7,193 nucleotides of DNA, from the NCBI GenBank assembly GCA_964461455.1, contig CAYWUJ010000081.1, positions 1 to 7,193 of the forward strand, written 5' to 3'. Every line of letters begins with the position of its first letter. The first letter of the stretch is position 1. The DNA comes from UBA1413 sp964461455. GTDB taxonomy: Bacteria > Bacteroidota > Bacteroidia > Bacteroidales > Prolixibacteraceae. Under the pieces are notes generated by a model. The model saw only the letters and a program-made list of their open reading frames with translations, had not been told where the DNA came from and did no database searches. The translations under genes were made by a program, and so were the position numbers. Positions 1 to 6,133 of the stretch are shown here, one piece after another.

Positions 1-35
1 ACCTCCAGCAGCATTTTATAGAGTTCCTGCATCAT
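1..35 (-). CDS. Possible 5' end of a divergent gene, cut by the window edge
   Basis: Read leftward, two adjacent ATG codons (35-33 and 32-30) open a frame reading MMQELYKMLLEV before the window ends. A perfect TAnnTTTG match (TAATTTTG) lies about 30 bases upstream on the same strand, as expected for a Bacteroidetes promoter with a short leader. Only about 12 codons are visible, so no family can be named. It could instead be non-coding sequence upstream of the M64 gene. Confidence 0.35.
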   Translation of the reverse strand, partial: MMQELYKMLLE

Positions 36-64
36 GATGGAATGTTTATCGTTATTTTTACCTG

Positions 65-72
65 CAAAATTA
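65..72 (-). promoter_or_regulatory. Candidate -7 element for the leftward edge gene
   Basis: The minus strand reads TAATTTTG, an exact fit to the Bacteroidetes TAnnTTTG -7 consensus, about 30 bases upstream of the ATG at 35. No TTG-type -33 element is seen at the usual spacing. Such short matches are common in AT-rich spacers, so this is tentative. On the plus strand, 53-60 (TATTTTTA) misses the same consensus by one base and could serve the M64 gene. Confidence 0.3.
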
Positions 73-77
73 ATCAA

Positions 78-1364
78 ATGAGACGTATTTCCCTCCCCGC
101 TTTTGTGCTGACGCTGCTTTTAAGTGCTTTCTCCCTTCAGGCACAGGAGGAGTATTCCCGCTGGTTCACCGGCGAACAGCTGCGTTATGACTTTCTCCTG
201 GCCGGAAACGACAGGGAAATGAGGGTCTTCCCCATGCAGATGAGCCTGGAACCCCAATGGGGAGGCTCCCGTACCCACCTCACCGATAGTGGCGACCTGG
301 GCACCTACCGCTACCTGGTGTCTGATTCGGCATCGGGACAGCTCCTCTTCAGCCGGGGATTCTGCACCCTCTTCCAGGAGTGGCAGTCGACGGCCGAAGC
401 ACGCACCACCGATAAGGCCTATTACCATGCCGTTTTCTTTCCCTTTCCGAAGGAAAAGGTGAAGCTGGCCTTTGAATACCGGAATTACAACGGCGAATTC
501 GTCCCCGTTTTTGAGACCGTGGTCGATCCGGCCAACTATTTCATCCATAGAACCACCCCTTCCACCCCCGACAAGAAGTCCATCGTGCAGAACGGCGACC
601 CCGCAACGCATGCCGACCTGCTCTTCCTTTCTGAAGGGTATACGCCGCAGGAACGGGAGAAGTTCTTCGCCGACGCACAGCGGATGGCCGGTGCCATCTT
701 CGCCGTGGCTCCCTATTCCGGAGAAATGGGGAAATTCAACGTCAACGCGCTGTTTGTCGCTTCCCCGGAAAGCGGCACCGACGTTCCGGGGGAACATATT
801 TACCGCAATACGCTCTTCAATTCCACCTTTTACACCTTTGACGTCGACCGCTACCTCACCACCAGCGACATGAAGAGCATCTACGACGCGGCATCCGCAG
901 TGGCGTGGGACCACATCATCCTGCTGGTCAACACGACGCGCTACGGCGGGGGAGGGTTTTACAACTTCCTGACGGTTTGCACCACCGACCACCCCCTCAC
1001 CCCCAAGGTGCTGGTGCACGAGCTGGGACACGGACTGGCCGGACTGGCCGATGAATACTATAATTCGGAGGTGGCGTATGAGAATTACTACAATCCGGCC
1101 ATTGAGCCCTGGGAACCCAATATTACGACGCTGACCGACTTCCCGTCGAAGTGGAAACACCTGGTCGACGCCTCAACGCCGGTGCCCACACCCCGGGAAC
1201 CGCAGTATGCCAATGTCATGGGGGCCTTCGAAGGGGGCGGATACATGACCAAAGGGATGTTCAGCCCCATGCAGGACTGCCTGATGAAGAGCAACACCCT
1301 CCACACCTTCTGTCCCGTATGCCGCGAGGCCATCAGCCGGGCCATCGGACTATTTGCCCAATAG
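78..1364 (+). CDS. Secreted M64 (IgA-peptidase-like) zinc metallopeptidase
   Basis: A 428-residue exported metallopeptidase of MEROPS family M64. Residues 1-22 form a signal peptide (MRR, hydrophobic stretch, SLQA then Q). About 24-160 matches the beta-rich M64 N-terminal domain, and the catalytic domain follows. The zinc site is HELGHGLAGLADEYY, starting at residue 314: H314 and H318 are ligands, E315 is the catalytic base, and the acidic pair D325/E326 probably supplies the third ligand. The C-terminal cysteine segment FCPVCREAI is also typical of the family. An in-frame ATG at 42 would put twelve residues, including K and N, before the signal peptide, so the ATG at 78 is preferred. The founding member cleaves IgA, but most Bacteroidetes members have no proven substrate, so activity on IgA is not implied. 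Expected location is the periplasm or cell surface. The gene stands alone on its strand and converges on the outer-membrane protein genes. Confidence 0.93.
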   Translation: MRRISLPAFVLTLLLSAFSLQAQEEYSRWFTGEQLRYDFLLAGNDREMRVFPMQMSLEPQWGGSRTHLTDSGDLGTYRYLVSDSASGQLLFSRGFCTLFQEWQSTAEARTTDKAYYHAVFFPFPKEKVKLAFEYRNYNGEFVPVFETVVDPANYFIHRTTPSTPDKKSIVQNGDPATHADLLFLSEGYTPQEREKFFADAQRMAGAIFAVAPYSGEMGKFNVNALFVASPESGTDVPGEHIYRNTLFNSTFYTFDVDRYLTTSDMKSIYDAASAVAWDHIILLVNTTRYGGGGFYNFLTVCTTDHPLTPKVLVHELGHGLAGLADEYYNSEVAYENYYNPAIEPWEPNITTLTDFPSKWKHLVDASTPVPTPREPQYANVMGAFEGGGYMTKGMFSPMQDCLMKSNTLHTFCPVCREAISRAIGLFAQ

Positions 1365-1579
1365 GCCGTAAACTCTCCCTTCGCGATAGCGACAAACCAG
1401 CTTGTACCGTGTCCCAAAGAAAATTCCCCGGGAGGAGTCTGCCTGATGGTCAGATCATCCCGGGGAATCAGCACGGTAGAAGTCCGGTAAGTAAATTTCC
1501 CACCGGCACTGCCGCAGGAAGTTCCCATTATGCCAGCCCCCGGTTCCGGGGCCCTTCGCAAGGAGAAACCGTGGTCAGG
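1365..1579. other. Convergent intergenic spacer with hairpins
   Basis: This 215-base spacer separates the stop of the M64 gene from the stop of the leftward outer-membrane protein gene. It contains a strong inverted repeat (1423-1468) inside a weaker outer one (1405-1411 with 1472-1478, TACCGTG/CACGGTA). It also contains CCCCGG-TT-CCGGGG at 1538-1551 and CCTT-CGC-AAGG at 1553-1563. Frames across it are open on both strands for some distance, but none has a plausible start or a recognisable protein, so I call it non-coding. Confidence 0.6.
1423..1468 (-). terminator. Possible terminator hairpin for the leftward outer-membrane gene
   Basis: A perfect 11-base inverted repeat (ATTCCCCGGGA at 1423-1433 and TCCCGGGGAAT at 1458-1468) encloses a 24-base loop. 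Read leftward, the stem is followed by TTTCTTT, as in a rho-independent terminator. Read rightward, no T tract follows. It lies about 110 bases past the stop of the 1580-2080 gene. The large loop and the distance weaken the call. It could also be part of a dispersed palindromic repeat. Confidence 0.4.
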
Positions 1580-2080
1580 TTATAGCTTCACGGTAATGCC
1601 GATTTTTCCGCCTCCGAAAGCGCTACCCCCGCCAAACTCCAGGTTAACCCCGAATTTGTCGGAGAAAAAATAACGCCCGCCTATTTGTCCGCCAAGTCCC
1701 AGCCCGGAAGAATGATTCCCGACATAAGCAGAAGGCGAATTCCAGACGTAAAAACCGAGATTGAGTCCTGCATAGAAATCCCACGGTGTTGGGATATTCA
1801 GAACCCGGTTGAAATGATAGTTGCCGTTTCCGGAAATCCCGATGATGGAGTGGCGGTACTTCGTACTCATAATGTTGTCATTATAGGAACGAAAGGATAA
1901 TTCACCACCCACGGTGATATCTTCATGAACACCGTAATCCAGTCCGACGTATACCGGTAATCCCCAGGATGATAGCCCCAGGCCTGCATTCAGTTGGGAT
2001 TCTCCTCTGCCAATAGGACTCTGCGCATAAGTCACCGCAAAGGCTGCAATCAGTACAAATGTGAACAGTAATTTTTTCAT
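1580..2080 (-). CDS. Small outer-membrane beta-barrel protein
   Basis: A 166-residue protein with a clear signal peptide: MKKL, a hydrophobic core, and cleavage near VTYA then Q at about residue 19. The mature part alternates polar and hydrophobic residues in short strands rich in glycine and aromatics (for example YVGLDYGV, GNYHFNRV, FYAGLNLGFYVW, IGGRYFFSDKFGVNLEFGG). It ends in a strand-like KIGITVKL. This pattern fits an eight-strand-class outer-membrane barrel of the porin-like families common in Bacteroidetes. I recognise no specific subfamily and assign no ligand. It is the last gene of the leftward series. The 175 bases upstream hold a good -7 element and a palindrome, so it probably has its own promoter. 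Confidence 0.75.
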   Translation of the reverse strand: MKKLLFTFVLIAAFAVTYAQSPIGRGESQLNAGLGLSSWGLPVYVGLDYGVHEDITVGGELSFRSYNDNIMSTKYRHSIIGISGNGNYHFNRVLNIPTPWDFYAGLNLGFYVWNSPSAYVGNHSSGLGLGGQIGGRYFFSDKFGVNLEFGGGSAFGGGKIGITVKL

Positions 2081-2113
2081 TGTTGTAACAGTTTAAGATA
2101 ATAATATATGGAT

Positions 2114-2121
2114 CAAATATA
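2114..2121 (-). promoter_or_regulatory. Candidate -7 element for the 1580-2080 gene
   Basis: The minus strand reads TATATTTG, an exact match to TAnnTTTG, 34 bases upstream of the start codon, giving a leader of roughly 28 bases. A second exact match, TATTTTTG, lies at 2124-2131. No TTG-type -33 box is seen at the usual spacing. A palindrome at 2130-2145 occupies that position instead. Confidence 0.5.
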
Positions 2122-2129
2122 CGCAAAAA

Positions 2130-2145
2130 TATGATTTAGATCATA
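2130..2145. promoter_or_regulatory. Palindromic operator-like site, Crp/Fnr-type core
   Basis: TATGAT-TTAG-ATCATA is a perfect 6+6 inverted repeat with a 4-base spacer. Its core, TGAT-N4-ATCA, equals the conserved centre of Fnr-type sites (TTGAT-N4-ATCAA). Its centre lies about 30 bases upstream of the likely transcription start of the outer-membrane protein gene, overlapping the place of a -33 element. The match is seen directly. Binding by a Crp/Fnr-family regulator is inference. Confidence 0.4.
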
Positions 2146-2162
2146 ATTTGTAGGGGCGAATT

Positions 2163-2252
2163 CCTGGGTTGGTGCCAAATGAGGCTGTCCTGACGGAGAA
2201 GGGACTGTGGAAAGTCACGGGCAGAAGGTCACAGGATGCACCAACCGGCAGG
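2163..2252. repeat. Long inverted repeat between the two outer-membrane protein genes
   Basis: CCTG+GGTTGGTGC (2163-2175) pairs with GCACCAACC (2238-2246) followed, after a 2-base bulge, by CAGG (2249-2252). This gives 13 base pairs around a 62-base loop. The loop has smaller complementary pieces (CTGTG at 2205-2209 with CACAG at 2230-2234). It begins directly after the stop of the leftward 2256-2741 gene, so it could form an mRNA 3' structure. No T tract follows it on the minus strand. It may instead be a remnant of a mobile or dispersed repeat. Confidence 0.5.
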
Positions 2253-2255
2253 ACA

Positions 2256-2741
2256 TCAGCGCAGTCCCCATACATAGCGGACCGAGAGGGCCAGTTCATC
2301 GGGCCAGAAAAGCTCACCGCCGGTGAAATTGATGTCGGGTTTCCAGTCCAGACTGACATTGAACGGAATGCCGCTGAAGTTATACTCCAGTCCCAGGATG
2401 CCGTCGAGACCGAAAACCTTATAATCTTTGGCGGGATTGGAATAGAATTTTCGTCCCGCTTCTCCCGGAAAAGAACCATAGTGGGCCCCGGCGCCATAGT
2501 AATAATGGAGTCCGTCGATCAGGAATCCCCGGGAGTGAAACTGATAGAGTCCGGTGACGTGAAATCCTCCCCAGCGGGAGAGCAGCAGGGCTTCCGCAGC
2601 CTGGTCGGGCGTGAAAAAATGCTTGACCGTCAAACCCAGGGAAGGGCCTCCCCGGAAACCAATGCCGGTGCGGTAATCCTGCGCTTCTGCCACCAGGGCC
2701 ATGACCGCCACCAGGACAAGGGTCATCATTAACTTCTTCAT
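2256..2741 (-). CDS. Small outer-membrane beta-barrel protein, hypothetical
   Basis: A 161-residue protein with a signal peptide (MKKLMMTLVLVAVMALVAEA, cleavage at about residue 20 before Q). Its short amphipathic strands are rich in aromatics and glycine (FHVTGLYQF, LHYYYGAGAHYG, LDGILGLEYNF, FNVSLDWKPDINF). It ends in an aromatic strand, ALSVRYVWGLR, resembling a barrel-assembly signal. The segment LGLEYNFSGIPFNVSLDWKP followed by FWPDELALSVRY is typical of a small Bacteroidetes outer-membrane family whose function I do not know. It starts 37 bases after the stop of aguB on the same strand and could be co-transcribed with it. The spacer is AT-rich and shows no exact -7 match. It shares the MKKL signal style with its downstream neighbour, but I see no clear sequence similarity between the two. 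Confidence 0.75.
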   Translation of the reverse strand: MKKLMMTLVLVAVMALVAEAQDYRTGIGFRGGPSLGLTVKHFFTPDQAAEALLLSRWGGFHVTGLYQFHSRGFLIDGLHYYYGAGAHYGSFPGEAGRKFYSNPAKDYKVFGLDGILGLEYNFSGIPFNVSLDWKPDINFTGGELFWPDELALSVRYVWGLR

Positions 2742-2778
2742 AGTGTGGATTTATGGTTAAATAAATAATTTTTATAAA
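2742..2778 (-). other. AT-rich spacer between aguB and the outer-membrane protein gene
   Basis: A 37-base spacer with a weak 6-base inverted repeat (ATTTAT at 2749-2754 and ATAAAT at 2761-2766). No GC-rich terminator stem is visible, so read-through from aguB into the outer-membrane protein gene is possible. Confidence 0.35.
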
Positions 2779-3675
2779 CTACTTCAAGTCTCTGTACCTA
2801 TGAACTATATCTCCATAAGCATCAATGCGACGATCACGCAGGAAAGGCCACCAGCGGCGCACGTTTTCGCTTCTTTCCAGGTCGATGGTGGTGAGCAGGG
2901 TCTCCTCGTAATCGGCGCTGGCATGGAGGATGATTTCTCCCTGGGGACCGCAGGCGAAGCTGTTTCCCCAGAAGGTGATTCCCTGTGTGTGTCCCGACGG
3001 GTCGGCTTCGTGGCCAGTGCGGTTGACACTCACCACGGGAATTCCGTTGGCCACGGCATGGCTGCGCTGGATGGTGATCCAGGCTTCCAGCTGGCGTGCT
3101 TTTTCGTCCTCGCTGTCGCTGCTCTCCCAGCCGATGGCGGTGGGGTAGATGAGGATCTCGGCTCCCGCCAGGGCCATCAGGCGCGCCGCCTCGGGGTACC
3201 ACTGGTCCCAGCATACCAGCACGCCCAGTCTTCCCAGCGAGGTGGTGATGGGCTCGAAACCCAGGTCCCCCGGGGTGAAGTAAAACTTCTCGTAATAGGC
3301 GGGATCATCGGGGATGTGCATTTTCCGGTATTTTCCGGCAATGGAGCCATCGCTGTCAAAGACCACGGCGGTATTGTGGTACAATCCGGGTGCCCGCCTT
3401 TCAAAAAGCGAGGTGACCAGCACCACCCCCGCACGACGGGCGATATCCCCGTAAAAGAGGGTGGCGGCTCCCGGAATGGGCTCCCCCAGGTCGAACTGCT
3501 CCACATCTTCGGTCTGGCAGAAATAGAGGCTGTCGTGGAGTTCCTGCAACACCACGAGCTGCGCCCCCTCGCGTGATAGTCCCAGAATCTTATCTTCGAG
3601 CCGCTGCCTGTTCTCCTCCGTCTGGGCGGAATTGCGCTGCTGCACGATGCCTAAAGTCCACTTTTTTGTCGTCAT
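2779..3675 (-). CDS. aguB: N-carbamoylputrescine amidase
   Basis: A 298-residue cytoplasmic carbon-nitrogen hydrolase of the nitrilase superfamily. It converts N-carbamoylputrescine and water to putrescine, CO2 and ammonia, the last step of the agmatine route to putrescine. The catalytic triad is visible: E45 in VVLQELHDSLYF, K118 in KYRKMHIPDDP and C155 in GVLVCWDQWYPEAARLM. The segments EKFYFTPGDLGF, IYPTAIGWES, SHAVANGIPVVSVNR and FWGNSF are characteristic of this subfamily rather than of other nitrilases. Length is normal. The frame stays open upstream to an ATG at 3711, but the ATG at 3675 is chosen because it overlaps the aguA stop as ATGA and gives the family's usual N-terminus. The overlap suggests translational coupling with aguA. 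Confidence 0.96.
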   Translation of the reverse strand: MTTKKWTLGIVQQRNSAQTEENRQRLEDKILGLSREGAQLVVLQELHDSLYFCQTEDVEQFDLGEPIPGAATLFYGDIARRAGVVLVTSLFERRAPGLYHNTAVVFDSDGSIAGKYRKMHIPDDPAYYEKFYFTPGDLGFEPITTSLGRLGVLVCWDQWYPEAARLMALAGAEILIYPTAIGWESSDSEDEKARQLEAWITIQRSHAVANGIPVVSVNRTGHEADPSGHTQGITFWGNSFACGPQGEIILHASADYEETLLTTIDLERSENVRRWWPFLRDRRIDAYGDIVHRYRDLK

Positions 3676-4761
3676 CTCAGAAATCCTTTCGGGATCTGCA
3701 TGGTAATACAATGCAACGATCCGTTTTGTTCAATAAACGATANNNNNNNNNNNNNNNNNNNNNNNNNNNNNNNNNNNNNNNNNNNNNNNNNNNNNNNNNN
3801 NNNNNNNNNNNNNNNNNNNNNNNNNNNNNNNNNNNNNNNNNNCATCGGAAGGAATGCCGTAAAGGGGCACCAAAAGCGCTCCGTTGACGAAGAGGAAGTT
3901 GGCATAGGTGGCCGACATGCGGCGCCCGTCCTTGCTGAAGACAGGATCGGCCATGGGCAGGGCGACCAGCCGGTAGGGTTCCCCGTCGGCCCTGCGGAAC
4001 TGCTGCAACTCCTCTTCCATCTTTTTCAGGTCGCGGAAGTGGATATCTCCGGGATCGTCACAACGCACATAGCAGATGGTCTTCTCATCGCAGAAACGGG
4101 CCAGGGTGTCGATGTGGCTGTCGGTGTCGTCGCCTTCGAGATAGCCATGGTTCAGCCACAGCACCCGGGTGGCCCCCAGAATGTTGCGGAGCTTCCCTTC
4201 GATGCCCTCCCGGTCAAGGTGGTGGTTCCGGTTGGGATTGAGGAGACATTCCGCGGTGGTCAGGATGGTGCCCCGGCCGTCGCTCTCAATGCTCCCCCCC
4301 TCGAGGACAAACTCAGGGTACCCGCGGTATTCGGCATCTTCCGGAAAGGCTTGCTGGCGGTAGAGCGAGGCGTTGATCATATTGTCGAGGCCGGCATTGA
4401 ACTTGTTGCCCCAGCCGTTGAAGGTGAAATCGTTCACCACACGGCGCCCCTCCCTGAAGGTGCACACCGGACCGTGGTCCCTCGCCCAGGTGTCGTTCGA
4501 GGGAATCTCGTAAAACCTGATGCGTGCCCTTTCCCTGGGGGAAAAATGGCGCTCCGTGGCTTCCCTGCTGCGGCACACCACCAGCAACGACGCCGTCCGC
4601 AGAATCTCACGCGCCACCACGGCATAACTCAGCTCCACCTCTTCGAGCATCCCCGCCCAGTCGGTGCCCTCATGCGGCCAGGTCAGCATCACCGCCTCCT
4701 GATCTTCCCACTCGGCCGGAAGCCTCACCCCGCCATGTAATCCATCCTTTTCGTGAACCAT
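3672..4761 (-). CDS. aguA: Agmatine deiminase, interrupted by an assembly gap
   Basis: A porphyromonas-type peptidyl-arginine/agmatine deiminase that hydrolyses agmatine to N-carbamoylputrescine and ammonia. Residues 1-306 are visible before the gap. They carry LPAEWEDQEAVMLTWPH near the N-terminus, NDTWARDHGP (89-98), LEGGSIESDG (153-162) and DDTDSHID (211-218, with H216). After the 100-N run a different frame resumes with SFIEQNGSLHC and ends ITMQIPKGFLR. This contains the family's catalytic cysteine in GSLHC. The TGA at 3674-3672 overlaps the aguB ATG. Frame restoration needs a true gap divisible by three, so 100 N cannot be its real length. From remembered homologues about 20 residues are missing, for a total near 350, which is normal. 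The ATG at 4761 is preferred over one at 4818, which would add 19 atypical residues. DUF4159 lies 88 bases upstream. Confidence 0.93.
3743..3842. other. Assembly gap (100 N) inside aguA
   Basis: Exactly 100 N, which looks like a placeholder length. The flanking aguA frames are offset by this length. The left flank ends in two bases of a codon and the right flank supplies one, so the real missing length should be a multiple of three, around 60-66 bases if aguA has no unusual insertion. Confidence 0.97.
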
Positions 4762-4849
4762 TTTTGAATATTTGAAGGTCAGAATATCAGAATACCAATT
4801 ATCAGTGTCACTAAGCAATTAAAAGTATTTGTAGCCATTTACAATTATT
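4762..4849 (-). other. Spacer between the DUF4159 gene and aguA
   Basis: An 88-base AT-rich spacer likely to carry the aguA leader. It has a tandem 8-base repeat, TCAGAATA twice, at 4779-4794. I see no exact TAnnTTTG element and no convincing terminator. Whether aguAB has its own promoter or is read from upstream cannot be settled here. Confidence 0.4.
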
Positions 4850-5479
4850 TCACTGCCGGAACACAAAGCTGATGATGTTGGCGCCCATCCGGAGGGCTTT
4901 GAGGCGCACCTCTTCGGGGTCCTTGTGGACATCGGGATCTTCCCAGCCGTCGCCCAGATCGGTTTCGTAGGTATACAGACAGATCATCCGGCTTCCTTCG
5001 AAGAGCCCGAAGGCCTGCGGGGGCTTGTTGTCGTGTTCGTGGATCTTGGGCAACCCGCCGGGAAAGCTGTATTTCTGGCTGAAGAGCGGGTGGGAGGGGG
5101 GCAGCTCCACAAAATCCTTCTCGGGGAATACCTTTTTCATCTCCCGGCGGATGTAAGGGTCCAGTCCATAATTGTCGTCGATGTGGAGGAATCCCCCGGC
5201 TTCGAGGTACAGGCGCAGGTTGCGGGCATCGCTGTCGTTGAAAACCACATTCCCGTGGCCCGTGAGGTGCACATAGGGATAGTTGAAGATTTCGGCGCTT
5301 CCCACCTCCACGGTGGCATATTCGGGATAGATCGCCGACCCCAGTTCCCGGTTGCAGAAGGCGATCAGGTTGGTGAGCGCCGTGGGATCGCCATACCAGT
5401 CCCCGCCACCGCCATATTTCAGCAGCGCGATCTTCACCGAACTGTTCTGTGCGGCCGCCGTCATCGTCAGCAGCATCAC
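4850..5479 (-). CDS. DUF4159 exported protein, 5' end lost in gap
   Basis: The visible 209 residues match the Bacteroidetes DUF4159 family, whose fold resembles class I glutamine amidotransferases (ThuA-like). Diagnostic stretches are KYGGGGDWYGDPTAL, NYPYVHLTGHGNVVF, LEAGGFLHIDDNYGLDPYI, LPKIHEHDNKPPQAFG and CLYTYETDLGDGWEDP. The first visible residues, VMLLTMTAAAQ, are the end of a signal peptide, so the start codon and roughly 10-15 residues lie in the gap. The product should be periplasmic or membrane-associated. Its biochemical role is unknown to me. No amidotransferase Cys-His-Glu triad can be assigned from this sequence. It follows rsmE on the same strand, an order I recall from other Bacteroidetes. 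Reading through the N run joins it in frame to RsmE, which is an artefact. Confidence 0.88.
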   Translation of the reverse strand: MMLLTMTAAAQNSSVKIALLKYGGGGDWYGDPTALTNLIAFCNRELGSAIYPEYATVEVGSAEIFNYPYVHLTGHGNVVFNDSDARNLRLYLEAGGFLHIDDNYGLDPYIRREMKKVFPEKDFVELPPSHPLFSQKYSFPGGLPKIHEHDNKPPQAFGLFEGSRMICLYTYETDLGDGWEDPDVHKDPEEVRLKALRMGANIISFVFRQ

Positions 5480-5579
5480 NNNNNNNNNNNNNNNNNNNNN
5501 NNNNNNNNNNNNNNNNNNNNNNNNNNNNNNNNNNNNNNNNNNNNNNNNNNNNNNNNNNNNNNNNNNNNNNNNNNNNNNN
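5480..5579. other. Assembly gap (100 N) between rsmE and the DUF4159 gene
   Basis: Exactly 100 N. The sequence lost should include the last 55-60 or so residues of RsmE, its stop codon, and the start of the DUF4159 gene, together well over 100 bases. The N run is therefore a placeholder, not a measured length. Confidence 0.97.
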
Positions 5580-6115
5580 ACCACCACCTCCTTCAGGTGG
5601 GGCTTATCGCCACGATGGCAATGGGCGATACATTTTATCCCCACAAAGGGAAGGACGATCATCAGGTCAAAGGGGGTATCCTCCCTGACCTCCGGAAGGC
5701 GGGATTTCTGTGACTGTTTCATGGCGGCGATGGCCATTTTCTGCAAGCGTTCCCGGTTGGAACGGCGCCGCTCGCTGTAGCGGCAAATCAACGGCGTGAT
5801 GATATCGATCCCTATCTCCGTGGCCTTCTCGACAAACCAGTCGCTGCGCTCGCTGTTCTTGGTGGGGGCCATGGCCACATGCAAACGGTAACCCCTTTGC
5901 GCCACCTCCTTCTCCTCCTCTTTCAGCAACACCCGGCACTGCCGGGGATGGGCTTCCGTGATCTCCCCCACAAACCGGTGACCGCGGCCGTCCACGACCA
6001 CCACCGCCTCTCCCTCCTTCATTCTGAGAACCTTTACCGCATGCATCGACTCCCCGGCATCCAGTACGACCTCTCCGACTGCCGCTGCCGGCACATAAAA
6101 AACCTCCTGACTCAC
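5580..6115 (-). CDS. rsmE: 16S rRNA (uracil-1498-N3)-methyltransferase, C-terminus lost in gap
   Basis: RsmE methylates N3 of U1498 in 16S rRNA using S-adenosylmethionine. The visible 178 residues hold the PUA-like N-terminal domain (about 1-70, with HAVKVLRMKEGEAVVVVDG). They continue into the first part of the SPOUT methyltransferase domain (HVAMAPTKNSERSDWFVEKA, TEIGIDIITPLICRYSER, AAMKQSQKSRLPEV). The family is about 230-245 residues long. The missing tail should hold the GPEGG-like and LRTETAG-like segments that form the knot and cofactor site. The start is GTG at 6115-6113, since an in-frame TAA lies just upstream and no in-frame ATG sits nearby. AAGG lies at a suitable distance as a ribosome site. 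It begins 18 bases after the sixA stop, consistent with an operon. Confidence 0.93.
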
Positions 6116-6133
6116 AACCTTGAATTTTTATGG

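Noticed and set aside
42..77. Upstream ATG for the M64 gene
   Set aside because: It would place twelve residues before a normal MRR-type signal peptide. The ATG at 78 gives the expected N-terminus.
120..1160. Long leftward open frame (346 codons) opposite the M64 gene
   Set aside because: It lies antisense to a gene with a signal peptide and an intact zinc motif, has no recognisable domain, and is the expected shadow of GC-rich coding sequence.
1538..1551. CCCCGG-TT-CCGGGG hairpin as a terminator of the M64 gene
   Set aside because: It lies about 175 bases past the stop, has no T tract on the plus strand, and the stem is very short once a loop is allowed.
1088..1561. Leftward open frame of 157 codons spanning the M64 end and the spacer
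   Set aside because: More than half is antisense to the M64 gene. The part over the spacer has no recognisable protein, no good start, and crosses the hairpin.
2169..2732. Rightward open frame opposite the 2256-2741 outer-membrane gene
   Set aside because: It is antisense to a protein with a clean signal peptide and strand pattern. Its own product shows no domain or signal.
2800..3576. Rightward open frame of 258 codons opposite aguB
   Set aside because: It is antisense to a fully conserved nitrilase-family gene with all three catalytic residues.
3730..3742. C-terminus IVY for aguA obtained by reading through the N run
   Set aside because: It depends on the placeholder gap length. The other frame carries the conserved GSLHC block and couples to aguB.
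4779..4794. Tandem TCAGAATA repeat upstream of aguA
   Set aside because: Two copies of an 8-base unit in an AT-rich spacer can arise by chance, and no further copies or promoter alignment support a role.
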